Shown here one piece after another: positions 44,657-54,118 of a stretch of 64,000 nucleotides of DNA (position 1 is its first letter; every line of letters starts with the position of its first letter). The position numbers and the translations under genes were made by a program. A model generated the notes under the pieces. The model made no database searches, was not told where the DNA came from, and worked only from the letters and a program-made list of their open reading frames with translations. The stretch lies in NCBI RefSeq assembly GCF_000422725.1, contig NZ_KE383911.1:186001-250000 (forward strand), in the 5' to 3' direction. This DNA is from Flavobacterium subsaxonicum WB 4.1-42 = DSM 21790 (GTDB lineage Bacteria > Bacteroidota > Bacteroidia > Flavobacteriales > Flavobacteriaceae).

Positions 44657-45277
44657 TTAAAACTTTTTCCTGCTTTTATTCCTTTTTTGTTTGCGCCATT
44701 CCCACGGGGCTACAGGGTTTTTATCGGCCCATAGGCCAAGATGGCTCTGGCGGGCTTCTTCTTCAAAAACCGTTAACCCTGCGTTTTTAGAATATTGCTT
44801 ATAGTGCCATGCCAGTCCGGCTTTTAATAAAGCCTCGTTAACATTGGTACCGTTTTGCGTTACAACAGTGCCCACAATACGGTTATAACGATCGCGCTTG
44901 CCGGTAGAAGTTACCGTAACAATCTTGCCAAAGCAAAGGTCTGACGCATATTGCCGGGCATTCTTGCCAAAAGCCTGCGATTTTTCGGGGCAGTCAATTT
45001 CGGCAAGGCGCACGCGCTCGGGCTGGTTGTCATATAAAACCTCAAACGTATCGCCATCTTTAATACCTGTAACCTTGCCCGTAAAAGTAGTAAGGTAGCG
45101 CAGCTCTGATGGCTCTTTAGCTTTTTTGGCTCTCTTAGCCTTTGTAGCTTTGCGCTCTGTGGGCGGCTTTGCTTTAGGCTCGTTTTTAACACCGTAGTTG
45201 TAGTAAACCGCCAGTACCAGTAAGAGCAATAGTGTGGCAATGCCAAATTTAGGTTTAGTTTGTCTTTGCCCTGCCAT
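44657..45277 (-). CDS. Membrane-anchored thermonuclease family protein
   Basis: 206 residues. One N-terminal hydrophobic helix (about 12-29) and a Lys/Ala-rich linker (30-58) precede a staphylococcal-nuclease fold (about 62-195). The catalytic pattern is present: GDTFEV with a calcium Asp, RLAEIDCPEK with the catalytic Arg, and GKRDRYNRIVG with the second Arg. It probably degrades DNA or RNA outside the cytoplasm. It lies 30 bp after the GlmU-like gene on the same strand. Confidence 0.9.
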   Translation of the reverse strand: MAGQRQTKPKFGIATLLLLLVLAVYYNYGVKNEPKAKPPTERKATKAKRAKKAKEPSELRYLTTFTGKVTGIKDGDTFEVLYDNQPERVRLAEIDCPEKSQAFGKNARQYASDLCFGKIVTVTSTGKRDRYNRIVGTVVTQNGTNVNEALLKAGLAWHYKQYSKNAGLTVFEEEARQSHLGLWADKNPVAPWEWRKQKRNKSRKKF

Positions 45278-45307
45278 GTAGTATTTTATTGCAACGGTAG
45301 GTTGCTA

Positions 45308-46483
45308 TTATATGTTTCTAAGTTTTTCTGTTTGTTGGTACACCTCTAAAAGAATAGCCTCATCCTGCGCTGTAAATTCAATATCGCGGCGTGCCATAAC
45401 AATACGGGCGGTTTCAAAAGCCTTTTTAACATCGTAGGTCATCATGCCCGATGCCCCACCCCATGAAAAGCTGGGCACAAAATTGCGCGGGAAGCCACTG
45501 CCAAAAATATTGGCGCAAACCCCTACTACCGTACCGGTATTAAACATAGTGTTGATGCCGCTTTTGCTGTGGTCGCCCATCATAAGGCCACAAAACTGAA
45601 GCCCTGTTTTTACAAAGCTACTTTTTTCGTAGCTCCAGAGCTTAACCTCTTCGTAATTGTTTTTAAGGTTGGAGTTGTTGGTATCGGCACCCAGGTTGCA
45701 CCATTCGCCAAGCACGGCATTGCCTAAAAAGCCATCGTGCCCTTTATTAGAATAACCAAATAGTACCGAGTTGCTAACCTCGCCCCCAATCCTGCTAAAA
45801 GGGCCCACCGTGGTAGCGCCATATACTTTAGTAGCCAGTTTTACCTGGGCACCCTCGCACAAGGCAAACGGGCCACGAATAACAGAGTTCTCCATTATTT
45901 CGGCATCCTTACCTATATATATAGGCCCGGTTGAAGCGTTAAGGGTAACAAACTCCAGCTTAGCACCTTCTTCTATAAAAATATTTTCGGGGCTAATGGT
46001 GTTAACGCTGGTTGGTATGGGTTGCGATGTGCGACCCTCTGTAAGCAACTCAAAATCTTCGCGCAGGGCGGCATCGTTCTTTTTAAAGATGTCCCACACG
46101 TGCTCAATTTTAAGTCCGTCTTCGCTGTATTCTATAATATCGTACGTATCAAAATCAACCTCTTCCTGGTTTTCTGTAGTATAAAAGGCAATAACTTCGT
46201 CGCCACTAAAAATAGCCTGGTTCTCTTCAAGCGCCATAACCATTTCGGCAAGCACCTCGTTAGGCAGGTAGGCCGCGTTAATAAGCACATTCTTCTCCAT
46301 CTCTACCATCGGAAATTTCTCTGTAAGATACTCTTCGGTAACCGTAGTGGTGGTATAGCCCAGGTATTTTTCCCATTTTTCGCGAATAGTAAGTATACCT
46401 ATGCGAATATCGGCTACGGGGCGGGTAAAGGTAAACGGCAGCAGGGCATTGCGCACAGGGCCATCAAAAAGAATGTAGTTCAT
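45308..46483 (-). CDS. GlmU-family sugar-phosphate nucleotidyltransferase-like protein
   Basis: 391 residues. The N-terminus MNYILFDGPVRNALLPFTFTRPVADIRIG is the marker of the Bacteroidota GlmU-like group. The N-terminal nucleotidyltransferase-like region (about 1-150) lacks a typical GxGTRM signature. The C-terminal half (about 170-370) is a left-handed beta-helix (hexapeptide repeats VTLNASTGPIYIGKDAEI). It may act in amino-sugar nucleotide metabolism; with the signature missing, activity is uncertain. Confidence 0.85.
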   Translation of the reverse strand: MNYILFDGPVRNALLPFTFTRPVADIRIGILTIREKWEKYLGYTTTTVTEEYLTEKFPMVEMEKNVLINAAYLPNEVLAEMVMALEENQAIFSGDEVIAFYTTENQEEVDFDTYDIIEYSEDGLKIEHVWDIFKKNDAALREDFELLTEGRTSQPIPTSVNTISPENIFIEEGAKLEFVTLNASTGPIYIGKDAEIMENSVIRGPFALCEGAQVKLATKVYGATTVGPFSRIGGEVSNSVLFGYSNKGHDGFLGNAVLGEWCNLGADTNNSNLKNNYEEVKLWSYEKSSFVKTGLQFCGLMMGDHSKSGINTMFNTGTVVGVCANIFGSGFPRNFVPSFSWGGASGMMTYDVKKAFETARIVMARRDIEFTAQDEAILLEVYQQTEKLRNI

Positions 46484-46493
46484 TTTTTTTATG

Positions 46494-46715
46494 AGTTGCA
46501 GAGTTACAAAGTGCCAAAGTTAGTAAAAAGGTTCTTAGTTTCTAAGGGGCTTAGTTACTTAGTTTGGATAGTTCCAAAGTAGCAAAGTAGCAGAGTTACA
46601 GAGTTGCAAAGACTAAACGGTTATATTACCACTCTGTAACTCTGCTACTTTGCTACTTTGAAACTTTGTTACTCTGTTACTTTGCAACTCTGTCACTCTG
46701 TTACTTTGAAACTTA
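46494..46715. repeat. AGTTACAAAGT word array with perfect 29-bp inverted repeat
   Basis: 46575-46603 and 46632-46660 are exact reverse complements over 29 bp, made from CAAAGTAGC and GAGTTACAG words. More degenerate copies on both sides extend the array to about 220 bp. It separates the L31 gene and the GlmU-like gene. Confidence 0.8.
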
Positions 46716-46716
46716 A

Positions 46717-46750
46717 ACAAAAAAAGCCCTCCGGTTTCCCGAAAGGCTTT
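46717..46750 (-). terminator. Terminator of rpmE2
   Basis: Twelve-pair stem with a GAAA tetraloop (minus strand AAAGCCTTTCGG-GAAA-CCGGAGGGCTTT) and a T run. Confidence 0.88.
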
Positions 46751-46770
46751 GTATAAGTTTAAAGAAGTAA

Positions 46771-47043
46771 TTACTCTTCTGTAGTCTTAGTTTCTTTGCT
46801 AAATTTAGCATATTTGTTTTTGAACTTGTCAATACGTCCTGCAGTATCGATAAGTTTAGATTTACCTGTGTAAAAAGGGTGAGAAGTTCTTGAGATCTCC
46901 ATTTTCACTACCGGATATTCAACTCCGTCGTGTACAATTGTTTCTCTTGTGTCAGCTGTAGATTTAGTAATAAAAACATCTTCGTTAGACATGTCTTTAA
47001 AAGCAACTAATCTGTAATTTTCCGGGTGTGTACCTTTTTTCAT
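46771..47043 (-). CDS. rpmE2: Ribosomal protein L31, type B
   Basis: 90 residues, beginning [20 protein letters not shown] and with the conserved [24 protein letters not shown] core. It lacks the zinc-binding Cys set, so it is the zinc-free type B form. Monocistronic with its own strong terminator. Confidence 0.96.
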   Translation of the reverse strand: MKKGTHPENYRLVAFKDMSNEDVFITKSTADTRETIVHDGVEYPVVKMEISRTSHPFYTGKSKLIDTAGRIDKFKNKYAKFSKETKTTEE

Positions 47044-47244
47044 CTTGTAAATTTTTATTGTTTGGCTGCAGCCCGTTTTGCGGCTTCTTGTGTTGAAGGT
47101 GTAAACGCCTTACAGCTTTTTGTTTATAATCTTTTTTAAATCAGGCTGCAAAATTACAACTATTTTTTTAATATCAAATATTCCGCCTGCTTTTTTTCGG
47201 CACAACCACAACACTTTTTTAACAGCACATACGTACGGATTTAG

Positions 47245-47252
47245 TATATTTG
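47245..47252 (+). promoter_or_regulatory. Candidate -7 element of DUF4199 gene
   Basis: TATATTTG fits TAnnTTTG, 29 bp before the ATG. No TTG at the usual spacing. Confidence 0.4.
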
Positions 47253-47281
47253 CTTCTTAAAACCAATATAACAAAACAACC

Positions 47282-47839
47282 ATGAATGAGAACATCTCTA
47301 CTTTAAAACCTATAACTCCTGCAAAAGCCGCTGTTAATTATGGGGTAATTTTTGGAGTAATTATGATTTTAGAATTTGTATTAGCCTATGTATTAGACAT
47401 AGAGCCGCAAGACAACAAATGGTTTGGCATAGCCAACAGCCTGCTTAACAACCTTATATTGCCTGTTATATTTATAATATTGGCCTGTAATTATTTTAAA
47501 AAGGCATCTGGTGGCTACATAACTTTTGGCGAATCTTTAAAAACAGGTGTTTGTACTGTAGTTATAGGAGCCTTAATTTTTGCTGTATTTAATATTATCT
47601 TCAACCTTATTTTACCAGAATTTCAGGCAGATATGCTGGATAAAATGAAACAGGCAATGCTTGTTAGCAACCCTAATATGAGTGCCGAAGAATTAAAAAT
47701 TGGAATACAAATGGCAGAGATCTTTATGAAGCCTTATGTTGCTTTTCCATTCACCATATTATTTTATGCTTTTTTAGGCCTTGTTTACTCCCTGATTGTA
47801 GGTGCTATTGTTAAAAAAGAAAACCCGGGGGCATTTTAA
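47282..47839 (+). CDS. DUF4199 membrane protein
   Basis: 185 residues with four hydrophobic segments (about 21-41, 53-70, 84-105, 148-172) and the DUF4199 pattern YITFGESLKTGVCTVVIGALI. It is common in Bacteroidota directly before a family 2 glycosyltransferase gene, as here (3-bp gap), so it probably acts with that enzyme in the membrane. Its function is unknown. Confidence 0.88.
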   Translation: MNENISTLKPITPAKAAVNYGVIFGVIMILEFVLAYVLDIEPQDNKWFGIANSLLNNLILPVIFIILACNYFKKASGGYITFGESLKTGVCTVVIGALIFAVFNIIFNLILPEFQADMLDKMKQAMLVSNPNMSAEELKIGIQMAEIFMKPYVAFPFTILFYAFLGLVYSLIVGAIVKKENPGAF

Positions 47840-47842
47840 TAC

Positions 47843-48793
47843 ATGAACTTATCTATAGTTATACCCCTTCTTAACGAAGAAGAATCGCTTAAAGAACTTC
47901 ACCAGTGGATCGTAAAGGTAATGACCCAGCATAGCTACAGCTATGAGGTTATTTTTATTGATGATGGCAGTACCGACGATTCCTGGCCCATTATACAGCA
48001 GCTTGGCAGCATAGACCCTAATGTAAAAGGCATTAAGTTTTTTAAAAATTACGGTAAATCGCAAGCGCTGCATGCCGGTTTTGCAAGGGCACAGGGCGAT
48101 GTTATTATTACCATGGATGCCGATTTGCAGGACAGCCCCGAAGAAATTCCGGGCCTGTACAGTATGGTAACCACCGGTGGGCTCGACCTTGTATCGGGCT
48201 GGAAGAAAAAACGTTACGACTCTATACTTTCTAAAAACATGCCGTCTAAATTGTTTAACTGGGCTGCCAGAAAAACATCGGGCGTTAAGCTGCACGATTT
48301 TAACTGCGGCTTAAAGGCATACAAACAAAAGGTAGTAAAAAATATTGAAGTTAGCGGAGAAATGCACCGATACATACCCGTACTGGCCAAAAATGCCGGT
48401 TTTGCCAAAATTGGCGAAAAAGTGGTTATACACCAGGCACGTAAATACGGCACAACCAAATTTGGCATGGAGCGTTTTATAAACGGTTTCCTGGACCTTA
48501 TTACCATTTGGTTTTTGTCGCGTTTTGGCAAAAGGCCCATGCACCTTTTTGGGGCACTGGGCGTGCTTATGTTTTTAATAGGCTTATCATCGGCCGTATA
48601 TATAGGTATAAACAAGCTGTATAAACTATACATGCACGAAAGGGCTATTTTAATTACAGATAACCCCTGGTTTTACATTGCACTGGCTACCATGATAATT
48701 GGAACACAGCTATTTTTAGCCGGCTTTTTAGGCGAGATCATCCTTCGTACAAAAAACAACGAAGAGCGCTACAAAGTCAGCGAAACTTTATAA
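47843..48793 (+). CDS. Family 2 glycosyltransferase, GtrB/DPM1-like
   Basis: 316 residues. The catalytic domain (1-210) has NLSIVIPLLNEEESL, IFIDDGSTDDSW, ITMDADLQDSPEEIPG (metal site DAD) and QARKYGTTKFG. Two C-terminal membrane helices (about 236-258 and 275-297) anchor it. Enzymes of this type move a sugar to undecaprenyl or dolichyl phosphate. It is coupled to the DUF4199 gene and lies just before the phosphosugar mutase. Confidence 0.93.
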   Translation: MNLSIVIPLLNEEESLKELHQWIVKVMTQHSYSYEVIFIDDGSTDDSWPIIQQLGSIDPNVKGIKFFKNYGKSQALHAGFARAQGDVIITMDADLQDSPEEIPGLYSMVTTGGLDLVSGWKKKRYDSILSKNMPSKLFNWAARKTSGVKLHDFNCGLKAYKQKVVKNIEVSGEMHRYIPVLAKNAGFAKIGEKVVIHQARKYGTTKFGMERFINGFLDLITIWFLSRFGKRPMHLFGALGVLMFLIGLSSAVYIGINKLYKLYMHERAILITDNPWFYIALATMIIGTQLFLAGFLGEIILRTKNNEERYKVSETL

Positions 48794-48832
48794 ATTTAAT
48801 CCAACCAAAAAGAAATTAATAAAACCTCATCC

Positions 48833-50560
48833 ATGGAAATTGAAAAATCTATCCTCGACAAAGTAAACGTATGGCTTACCCCGGTTTTTGACAGCGAAAC
48901 GCAGGCTGCCATAAAAGACATGATGACTTCTTCTCCCAAAGAACTGGAAGACAGCTTTTACCGCAACCTTGAGTTTGGTACCGGCGGTATGAGAGGTATT
49001 ATGGGCCCGGGTTCTAACCGTATTAACAAATATACTTTAGGCAAGGCTACACAAGGCTTGTCTGATTATTTGCATACCAACTTTCCTAACCAGGAAATAA
49101 GGGTTGCCATAGCTTACGATTGCCGTAATAACAGCGATGTGCTTAGCAAAGTGGTAGCCGATGTATTTTCTGCCAACGGTATTAAAGTATTTTTATTCGA
49201 AGAGCTTCGACCAACGCCAGAGCTTTCTTTTGCCGTTAAAGAGCTTAAATGCCAGGCTGGTATAGTACTTACAGCATCGCACAACCCGCCAGAATATAAC
49301 GGTTACAAAGTATATTGGGAAGATGGCGGCCAGCTTGTACCCCCGCACGATAAAGCCCTTATAGATGTTATTGAAGCCTTAGAATACAGCGCTATTAAAT
49401 TTGAAGCTAACGAGGCCCTTATAGAAATTATTGGCCACGATATAGATGTAGCCTTTATAAAGTCGTCTTTAATTAATGCATCGTTCAATACGCCTGCAGA
49501 AGCTAAAACCGACCTTAAAATTGTTTACACGCCCCTGCACGGTACATCGGTTAAACTTATCCCGGATCTTTTAGAAGATGCAGGCTACAGCAATGTGCAC
49601 ATTGTGGCAGAGCAGGCTGTACCTAACGGTAACTTCCCAACGGTAAAATCGCCAAACCCGGAAGAGCCTGAAGCACTTTCTATGGCAATTGCACAGGCAG
49701 ACGATATTGATGCCGATGTGGTTATTGGTACCGACCCGGATGCCGACCGCCTTGGTGTGGCCGTTCGTAACGGTAACGGTATTATGACGTTGCTTAACGG
49801 TAACCAGACCATGATACTTATGACAGAGTTTTTGCTTAACGAGTGGCAAAAACAAGGCAAACTTGATGGTAAACAGTTTATTGGCTCGACTATTGTATCT
49901 ACCCCAATGATGCAGGAACTGGCAAGTGCCTATGGCATAGAGTGCAAAGTGGGTCTTACCGGCTTTAAATGGATCGCTAAAATGATCGTGGATTTTCCTG
50001 AGCAGGAGTTTATTGGCGGTGGCGAAGAGAGCTTTGGCTACATGGTAGGCGACGCTGTTAGAGATAAAGATGCTATTACATCTACCCTGCTGCTTTGCGA
50101 AATTGCTGCACAGGCCAAGGCTAAGGCAAGCTCGCTGTACCAGGAGCTTTTAAAACTGTACGTTAAATACGGTTTCTATAAAGAGTACCTTATCTCTATC
50201 ACCAAAAAAGGTATAGAAGGTGCTGCCGAAATTAAGCAGATGATGATTAGCCTGCGCGAAAACCCGCTTAAAGAAATTAACGGCCAGCGTGTGCTTATGG
50301 TAGAAGATTACCAATCGTCTACAGCCAAAAACCTGCTTACCGATGAGGAGGAAGCACTTACGCTGCCAAAATCAGACGTGCTTATTTACTATCTTGAAGA
50401 TGGTACTAAAATTTGCGCCCGCCCAAGCGGTACAGAGCCTAAAATTAAATTTTACTTTAGTGTAAACGATAAGCTTGATGATGTTAAGAACTTTAAAGAA
50501 GTAGAGGCATCATTAGACCAAAAAATTAAGAACATTATACAGGAAATGAACCTGAACTAA
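48833..50560 (+). CDS. Phosphoglucomutase/phosphomannomutase family enzyme
   Basis: 575 residues. It moves phosphate between C1 and C6 of hexose phosphates. The active Ser149 is in TASHNPPEYNGYKVYW. The metal loop GTDPDADRLG, the sugar-binding GGEESFGYM and the phosphate-binding RPSGTEPKIKFY follow in the family order. Length and the NPPEYNGYK form match the large PGM/PMM type of Bacteroidota and Firmicutes. It lies 40 bp after the glycosyltransferase, and the ABC exporter starts 3 bp after its stop. Confidence 0.95.
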   Translation: MEIEKSILDKVNVWLTPVFDSETQAAIKDMMTSSPKELEDSFYRNLEFGTGGMRGIMGPGSNRINKYTLGKATQGLSDYLHTNFPNQEIRVAIAYDCRNNSDVLSKVVADVFSANGIKVFLFEELRPTPELSFAVKELKCQAGIVLTASHNPPEYNGYKVYWEDGGQLVPPHDKALIDVIEALEYSAIKFEANEALIEIIGHDIDVAFIKSSLINASFNTPAEAKTDLKIVYTPLHGTSVKLIPDLLEDAGYSNVHIVAEQAVPNGNFPTVKSPNPEEPEALSMAIAQADDIDADVVIGTDPDADRLGVAVRNGNGIMTLLNGNQTMILMTEFLLNEWQKQGKLDGKQFIGSTIVSTPMMQELASAYGIECKVGLTGFKWIAKMIVDFPEQEFIGGGEESFGYMVGDAVRDKDAITSTLLLCEIAAQAKAKASSLYQELLKLYVKYGFYKEYLISITKKGIEGAAEIKQMMISLRENPLKEINGQRVLMVEDYQSSTAKNLLTDEEEALTLPKSDVLIYYLEDGTKICARPSGTEPKIKFYFSVNDKLDDVKNFKEVEASLDQKIKNIIQEMNLN

Positions 50561-50563
50561 TTA

Positions 50564-52393
50564 ATGAGTGATTATAAAAAAATAGCGCGCTTAGCACTGC
50601 CTTATAAAAAGTATATTTTTTTAAATATATTTTTTAACGTGCTAAGCGCGTTTTTCAGTACCCTTTCGTTAATAGCCGTAATACCGGTATTAAATGTAAT
50701 ATTCGAAAATACCAAGCCAATAATACACCAACCTGTTTATCATGGCATAGGCGATTTAAAAACGTACCTTCAGGATTTACTTAATCATACCTTGTATGTC
50801 CAGATATTGGAGCAGGGTGTATTTACTGTATTAATGTACATTATAGGCCTGATCATAATAATTTTTATGCTCAAAAACCTTACTACCTACCTGGCTGTAT
50901 ATTTTATTACCTATTTACGAAACGGCCTAATACGCGATATTCGAGAGGCCATGTATGCCAAGATAGTAAAACTACCGGCATCTTATTATTCGGCTACAAC
51001 TAAAGGCGATGTTATTACCCGCCTTACAACCGATGTAAATGAGATAAGTAACTCCCTTCAAAATATCCTGGAAATGGTGGTTAAAGAGCCACTAACCATA
51101 TTGTTTACGCTTGGGGTTATGACAGCACTTAGCTTAAAGCTTACCCTATTTGTTTTTATATTTATACCAATTGCGGGGTTTTTAGTTTCTAAAATAGGCA
51201 AAAGCCTTAAAAAGAAATCAATGCTATTGCAACGCGAACAAGGCGAGGTACTTTCTGTTCTTGAAGAAACAATAAGCGGACTCAAGATCATTAAATCATT
51301 TACTGCAGAGGCAATATTCGGTAAAAAATTCAACATTACCAGCAACAGGTTGTTTGATCATAGTAATGCCGTGGCAAACCGCCAGAACCTGGCATCGCCC
51401 ATGAGCGAATTTTTAGGCATCGTTATTATTGCCGTATTATTGGTATATGGTGGTTATCTGGTTTTTGAAGACAAAAGTATGGAAGCCGATTTCTTTTTGG
51501 GCTATATCTTAATGGCCTACAACATCCTTACGCCTGCTAAAGATATCTCTAAAGCAAGTTATGGGCTAAAACGAGGTACGGCATCGGCAGAACGTATTGT
51601 ACAAATACTGGAAGCTCCTGTAGCCATTGATGATCATGCTAAGGCCATAGAAAAAGATACTTTCGAAAAAGGTATCAGCATTAACAATATCAACTTTTAT
51701 TATAAAGATGAAAAATATGTACTTACAGATTTTTCTGTATCAGTGCCAAAAGGCCAGACAGTAGCCCTTGTTGGGCAGTCGGGTTCCGGTAAAAGTACAA
51801 TTGCCAACCTGCTTACACGTTTTTACGATGTTCAGGAGGGCAGCATCAAGATAGATGGTATTGATATTCGCGACATTAAACTTAAATCGCTTAGAGGGAT
51901 GATAGGACTTGTAACGCAGGACAGCATCTTATTTAACGATTCTGTACGAAATAACATGCTTGTAGGCCGACACGATGCAACAGACGAACAGATATTTGAC
52001 GCTCTAAAAGTAGCCAATGCCTACGAATTTGTTGTGGGTCACTCCGAAGGGCTTGACTACAATATTGGCGATGGCGGTAATAATCTTTCGGGTGGGCAAA
52101 AGCAACGCCTTAGCATTGCCCGTGCGGTGCTTAAAAACCCTCCTATCATGATTCTGGATGAGGCTACATCAGCCTTAGATACCGAAAGTGAAAGATTAGT
52201 ACAACAAGCGCTGGATAACATGATGCAAAACCGTACATCGGTGGTTATTGCGCACAGGTTGTCTACCATACAAAAAGCCGATAAAATTGTGGTAATGCAA
52301 AAAGGCCGCATTGTAGAACAGGGCACCCACGACGAACTTATTGCCCAGGAAGGCACTTATAAGAAGCTTGTGATGATGCAATCATTTGAATAA
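50564..52393 (+). CDS. ABC exporter with fused membrane and ATPase domains (MsbA-like)
   Basis: 609 residues. The N-terminal half (about 1-325) has six hydrophobic segments; the C-terminal half has Walker A VGQSGSGKST, a D-loop/signature NLSGGQKQRLSIARA, Walker B IMILDEATSALDTES and the switch His in AHRLSTI. The architecture matches lipid A or lipid-linked glycan exporters. It follows the phosphosugar mutase by 3 bp. The substrate cannot be read from the sequence, but the neighbours suggest envelope glycan or lipid export. Confidence 0.93.
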   Translation: MSDYKKIARLALPYKKYIFLNIFFNVLSAFFSTLSLIAVIPVLNVIFENTKPIIHQPVYHGIGDLKTYLQDLLNHTLYVQILEQGVFTVLMYIIGLIIIIFMLKNLTTYLAVYFITYLRNGLIRDIREAMYAKIVKLPASYYSATTKGDVITRLTTDVNEISNSLQNILEMVVKEPLTILFTLGVMTALSLKLTLFVFIFIPIAGFLVSKIGKSLKKKSMLLQREQGEVLSVLEETISGLKIIKSFTAEAIFGKKFNITSNRLFDHSNAVANRQNLASPMSEFLGIVIIAVLLVYGGYLVFEDKSMEADFFLGYILMAYNILTPAKDISKASYGLKRGTASAERIVQILEAPVAIDDHAKAIEKDTFEKGISINNINFYYKDEKYVLTDFSVSVPKGQTVALVGQSGSGKSTIANLLTRFYDVQEGSIKIDGIDIRDIKLKSLRGMIGLVTQDSILFNDSVRNNMLVGRHDATDEQIFDALKVANAYEFVVGHSEGLDYNIGDGGNNLSGGQKQRLSIARAVLKNPPIMILDEATSALDTESERLVQQALDNMMQNRTSVVIAHRLSTIQKADKIVVMQKGRIVEQGTHDELIAQEGTYKKLVMMQSFE

Positions 52394-52434
52394 ATGATAA
52401 TTTGATGATTTGTTTATTCGGTTATTTGAAACAT

Positions 52435-52545
52435 TTAGTAGCCACAAAGCCTTGTGAGCTTCTGCTGTAAGCAGTTACCTTAGTGAACATTGTGGATTAT
52501 TGTAAAATATGGCTTTGTGCCTTTGTGGTAAATTTCTATAGCAAA
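52435..52545. repeat. CCACAAAGCC...GGCTTTGTGCC inverted repeat
   Basis: Intergenic repeat with AGCCACAAAGCC on the left and GGCTTTGTGCCTTTGTGG on the right, plus a CTTAGTGAACATTGTGG word. It is a type widely seen between Bacteroidota genes. Confidence 0.6.
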
Positions 52546-52586
52546 AATCATCAATAGACAAACTTGGATAAAAATAACAATTGATT

Positions 52587-52617
52587 AATAGCTGCATTTT
52601 TTGCGGCTATTTTTTTT
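52587..52617 (+). terminator. Terminator after the ABC exporter
   Basis: AATAGCTGCA/TGCGGCTATT stem (ten pairs, one of them a T·G) with a 5-nt loop and a T8 tail. Confidence 0.8.
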
Positions 52618-52649
52618 AGGCGTACCTTTAAACTTCCAACTATTTTTAT

Positions 52650-53273
52650 ATGCCGAAAAAAGCTATTATTTACGACCTCGACAATACGGTTTACCCTGTT
52701 AGTGCCATTGGCGAAAAGCTTTACGGCCCTGTTTTTAATGCTATTGTGCAAAGCGGTCGGCATCAGGATTATATAGATGACATTAAAAAAGGCACCATGC
52801 GCACGCCGTTCAGGCTGGTAGCGCAGCAGTATAATTTTAGCCCCGAACTTACCCAACAATGCATCGACATTCAGGAGCATCTTACTTATGATGAACCCAT
52901 TGCCACGTTTGAAGACTATCCCGAAATTAAAAACATTCCCGGGGAGCGCTTTTTAGTTACCACCGGATTTAAAACCCTGCAGGACAGCAAAATCAAGCAG
53001 ATGGGCATTGCTCCCGATTTTAAAGAAGTGCACGTTGTAAATCCGCTTATTACCAATAAGAAAGAGGTATTTGCCGATATCCTGAAACGATTTGAATATA
53101 AACCAGATGAAGTTTTAGTAGTGGGAGACGACCCGGAATCTGAAATTGCGGCGGCAAAGGCTTTGGGCATCCCTACGGTTTTGTACGATAAGCACAATGC
53201 CCACAATGCAACGGAAGCCGATTATAAAATTGACCATTTTAAAGACCTAAAAGATATTTATCTTAATTCCTGA
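52650..53273 (+). CDS. HAD-family hydrolase (pyrimidine 5'-nucleotidase-like)
   Basis: 207 residues. HAD motifs: IYDLDNTVYP (nucleophile Asp9, acid Asp11), VTTGFK as motif II, Lys in LITNKKEVF as motif III, and VVGDDPESEIAAAKALGI as motif IV. It resembles the pyrimidine 5'-nucleotidase group. Substrate not settled. It is 14 bp before the DUF2971 gene. Confidence 0.88.
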   Translation: MPKKAIIYDLDNTVYPVSAIGEKLYGPVFNAIVQSGRHQDYIDDIKKGTMRTPFRLVAQQYNFSPELTQQCIDIQEHLTYDEPIATFEDYPEIKNIPGERFLVTTGFKTLQDSKIKQMGIAPDFKEVHVVNPLITNKKEVFADILKRFEYKPDEVLVVGDDPESEIAAAKALGIPTVLYDKHNAHNATEADYKIDHFKDLKDIYLNS

Positions 53274-53287
53274 AACTTAAACAACCT

Positions 53288-53986
53288 ATGTATATTTCCA
53301 ACAACCAGATTACAATACCCGACCCGGATACCATAGTTTGGAAATATTTAGACCTTTCCAAATTTTTAGACCTGCTGTTTTGCAGGCAACTGTTTATGTC
53401 GCGATCGGATAAGTTTGAAGACCAGTACGAGGGTACTTTTAGCGAACCTACTTTTGAGGAGATCAAAAAAATATCCGAACACAACAGGCAATTTTTAGAT
53501 TACTATAAATCGCACCGTAAAAATGTGGTTATAAGCAGCTGGCATATTAATGAGTACGAGAGTTATGCCATGTGGCAGATATTTACCAAAAACAACGAGG
53601 GCCTGGCCATACAAAGCACCATTGGCCGTTTACAGGAGGCACTTGGCCCCGAAAACCGCTACGACCAGCATATTGGCGAGGTAAAATATATTGATTACAA
53701 AAAGGAGTATATTCCTTTTAATGATACGTTTTTCCCGTTCCTGTTTAAGCGCAAAAGCTTTCAGTACGAACGTGAGGTACGTATAATATCCGACCTTACC
53801 GAACATCATTTAAACATAAATGAGGGCGTTAAAGCCAACGTAGACATTAACCAGCTTATCGAGAAGATATACATTCACCCAAAATCAGAAAACTGGTACA
53901 AAAACCTTGTAATACAGCTGATGCAGCAATTGGGCTTTGATTTTAAAATAGAAAAATCAGACCTGGAGAGTGATATCTTGATTTAG
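53288..53986 (+). CDS. DUF2971 family protein
   Basis: 232 residues with the DUF2971 core: KYLDLSKFLDLLFCRQLFMSR, SDKFEDQYEG, ISSWHINEYESYAMWQIFTK and LFKRKSFQYEREVRII. Function unknown; DUF2971 genes often sit in accessory or defence regions. It follows the HAD gene on the same strand and is probably co-transcribed with it. Confidence 0.88.
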   Translation: MYISNNQITIPDPDTIVWKYLDLSKFLDLLFCRQLFMSRSDKFEDQYEGTFSEPTFEEIKKISEHNRQFLDYYKSHRKNVVISSWHINEYESYAMWQIFTKNNEGLAIQSTIGRLQEALGPENRYDQHIGEVKYIDYKKEYIPFNDTFFPFLFKRKSFQYEREVRIISDLTEHHLNINEGVKANVDINQLIEKIYIHPKSENWYKNLVIQLMQQLGFDFKIEKSDLESDILI

Positions 53987-54113
53987 TGTTCAGTATTCAG
54001 TCACAGTAGGCAGTTACATGACCAAACAATTTTGAGTGAGATTCTTCGACTCCGCTGCGCTGCGCTCAGAATGACATACAATGTCGCAAAACTGCGACTG
54101 AATACTGAACACT
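53985..54113. repeat. Inverted repeat of the CAGTATTCAGT family
   Basis: Arms at 53985-54007 and 54091-54113 pair at 22 of 23 positions (AGTGTTCAGTATTCAGTC...). The loop carries GATTCTTCGACTCCGCT and GCGCTCAGAATGACAT, a second dispersed repeat type. The arms are relatives of the 16.4-kb repeat. Confidence 0.8.
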
Positions 54114-54118
54114 GCAAA

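Noticed and set aside
46494-46715. CRISPR array
   Set aside because: Words are degenerate, face both ways and have no unique spacers of constant length; no cas gene is near.
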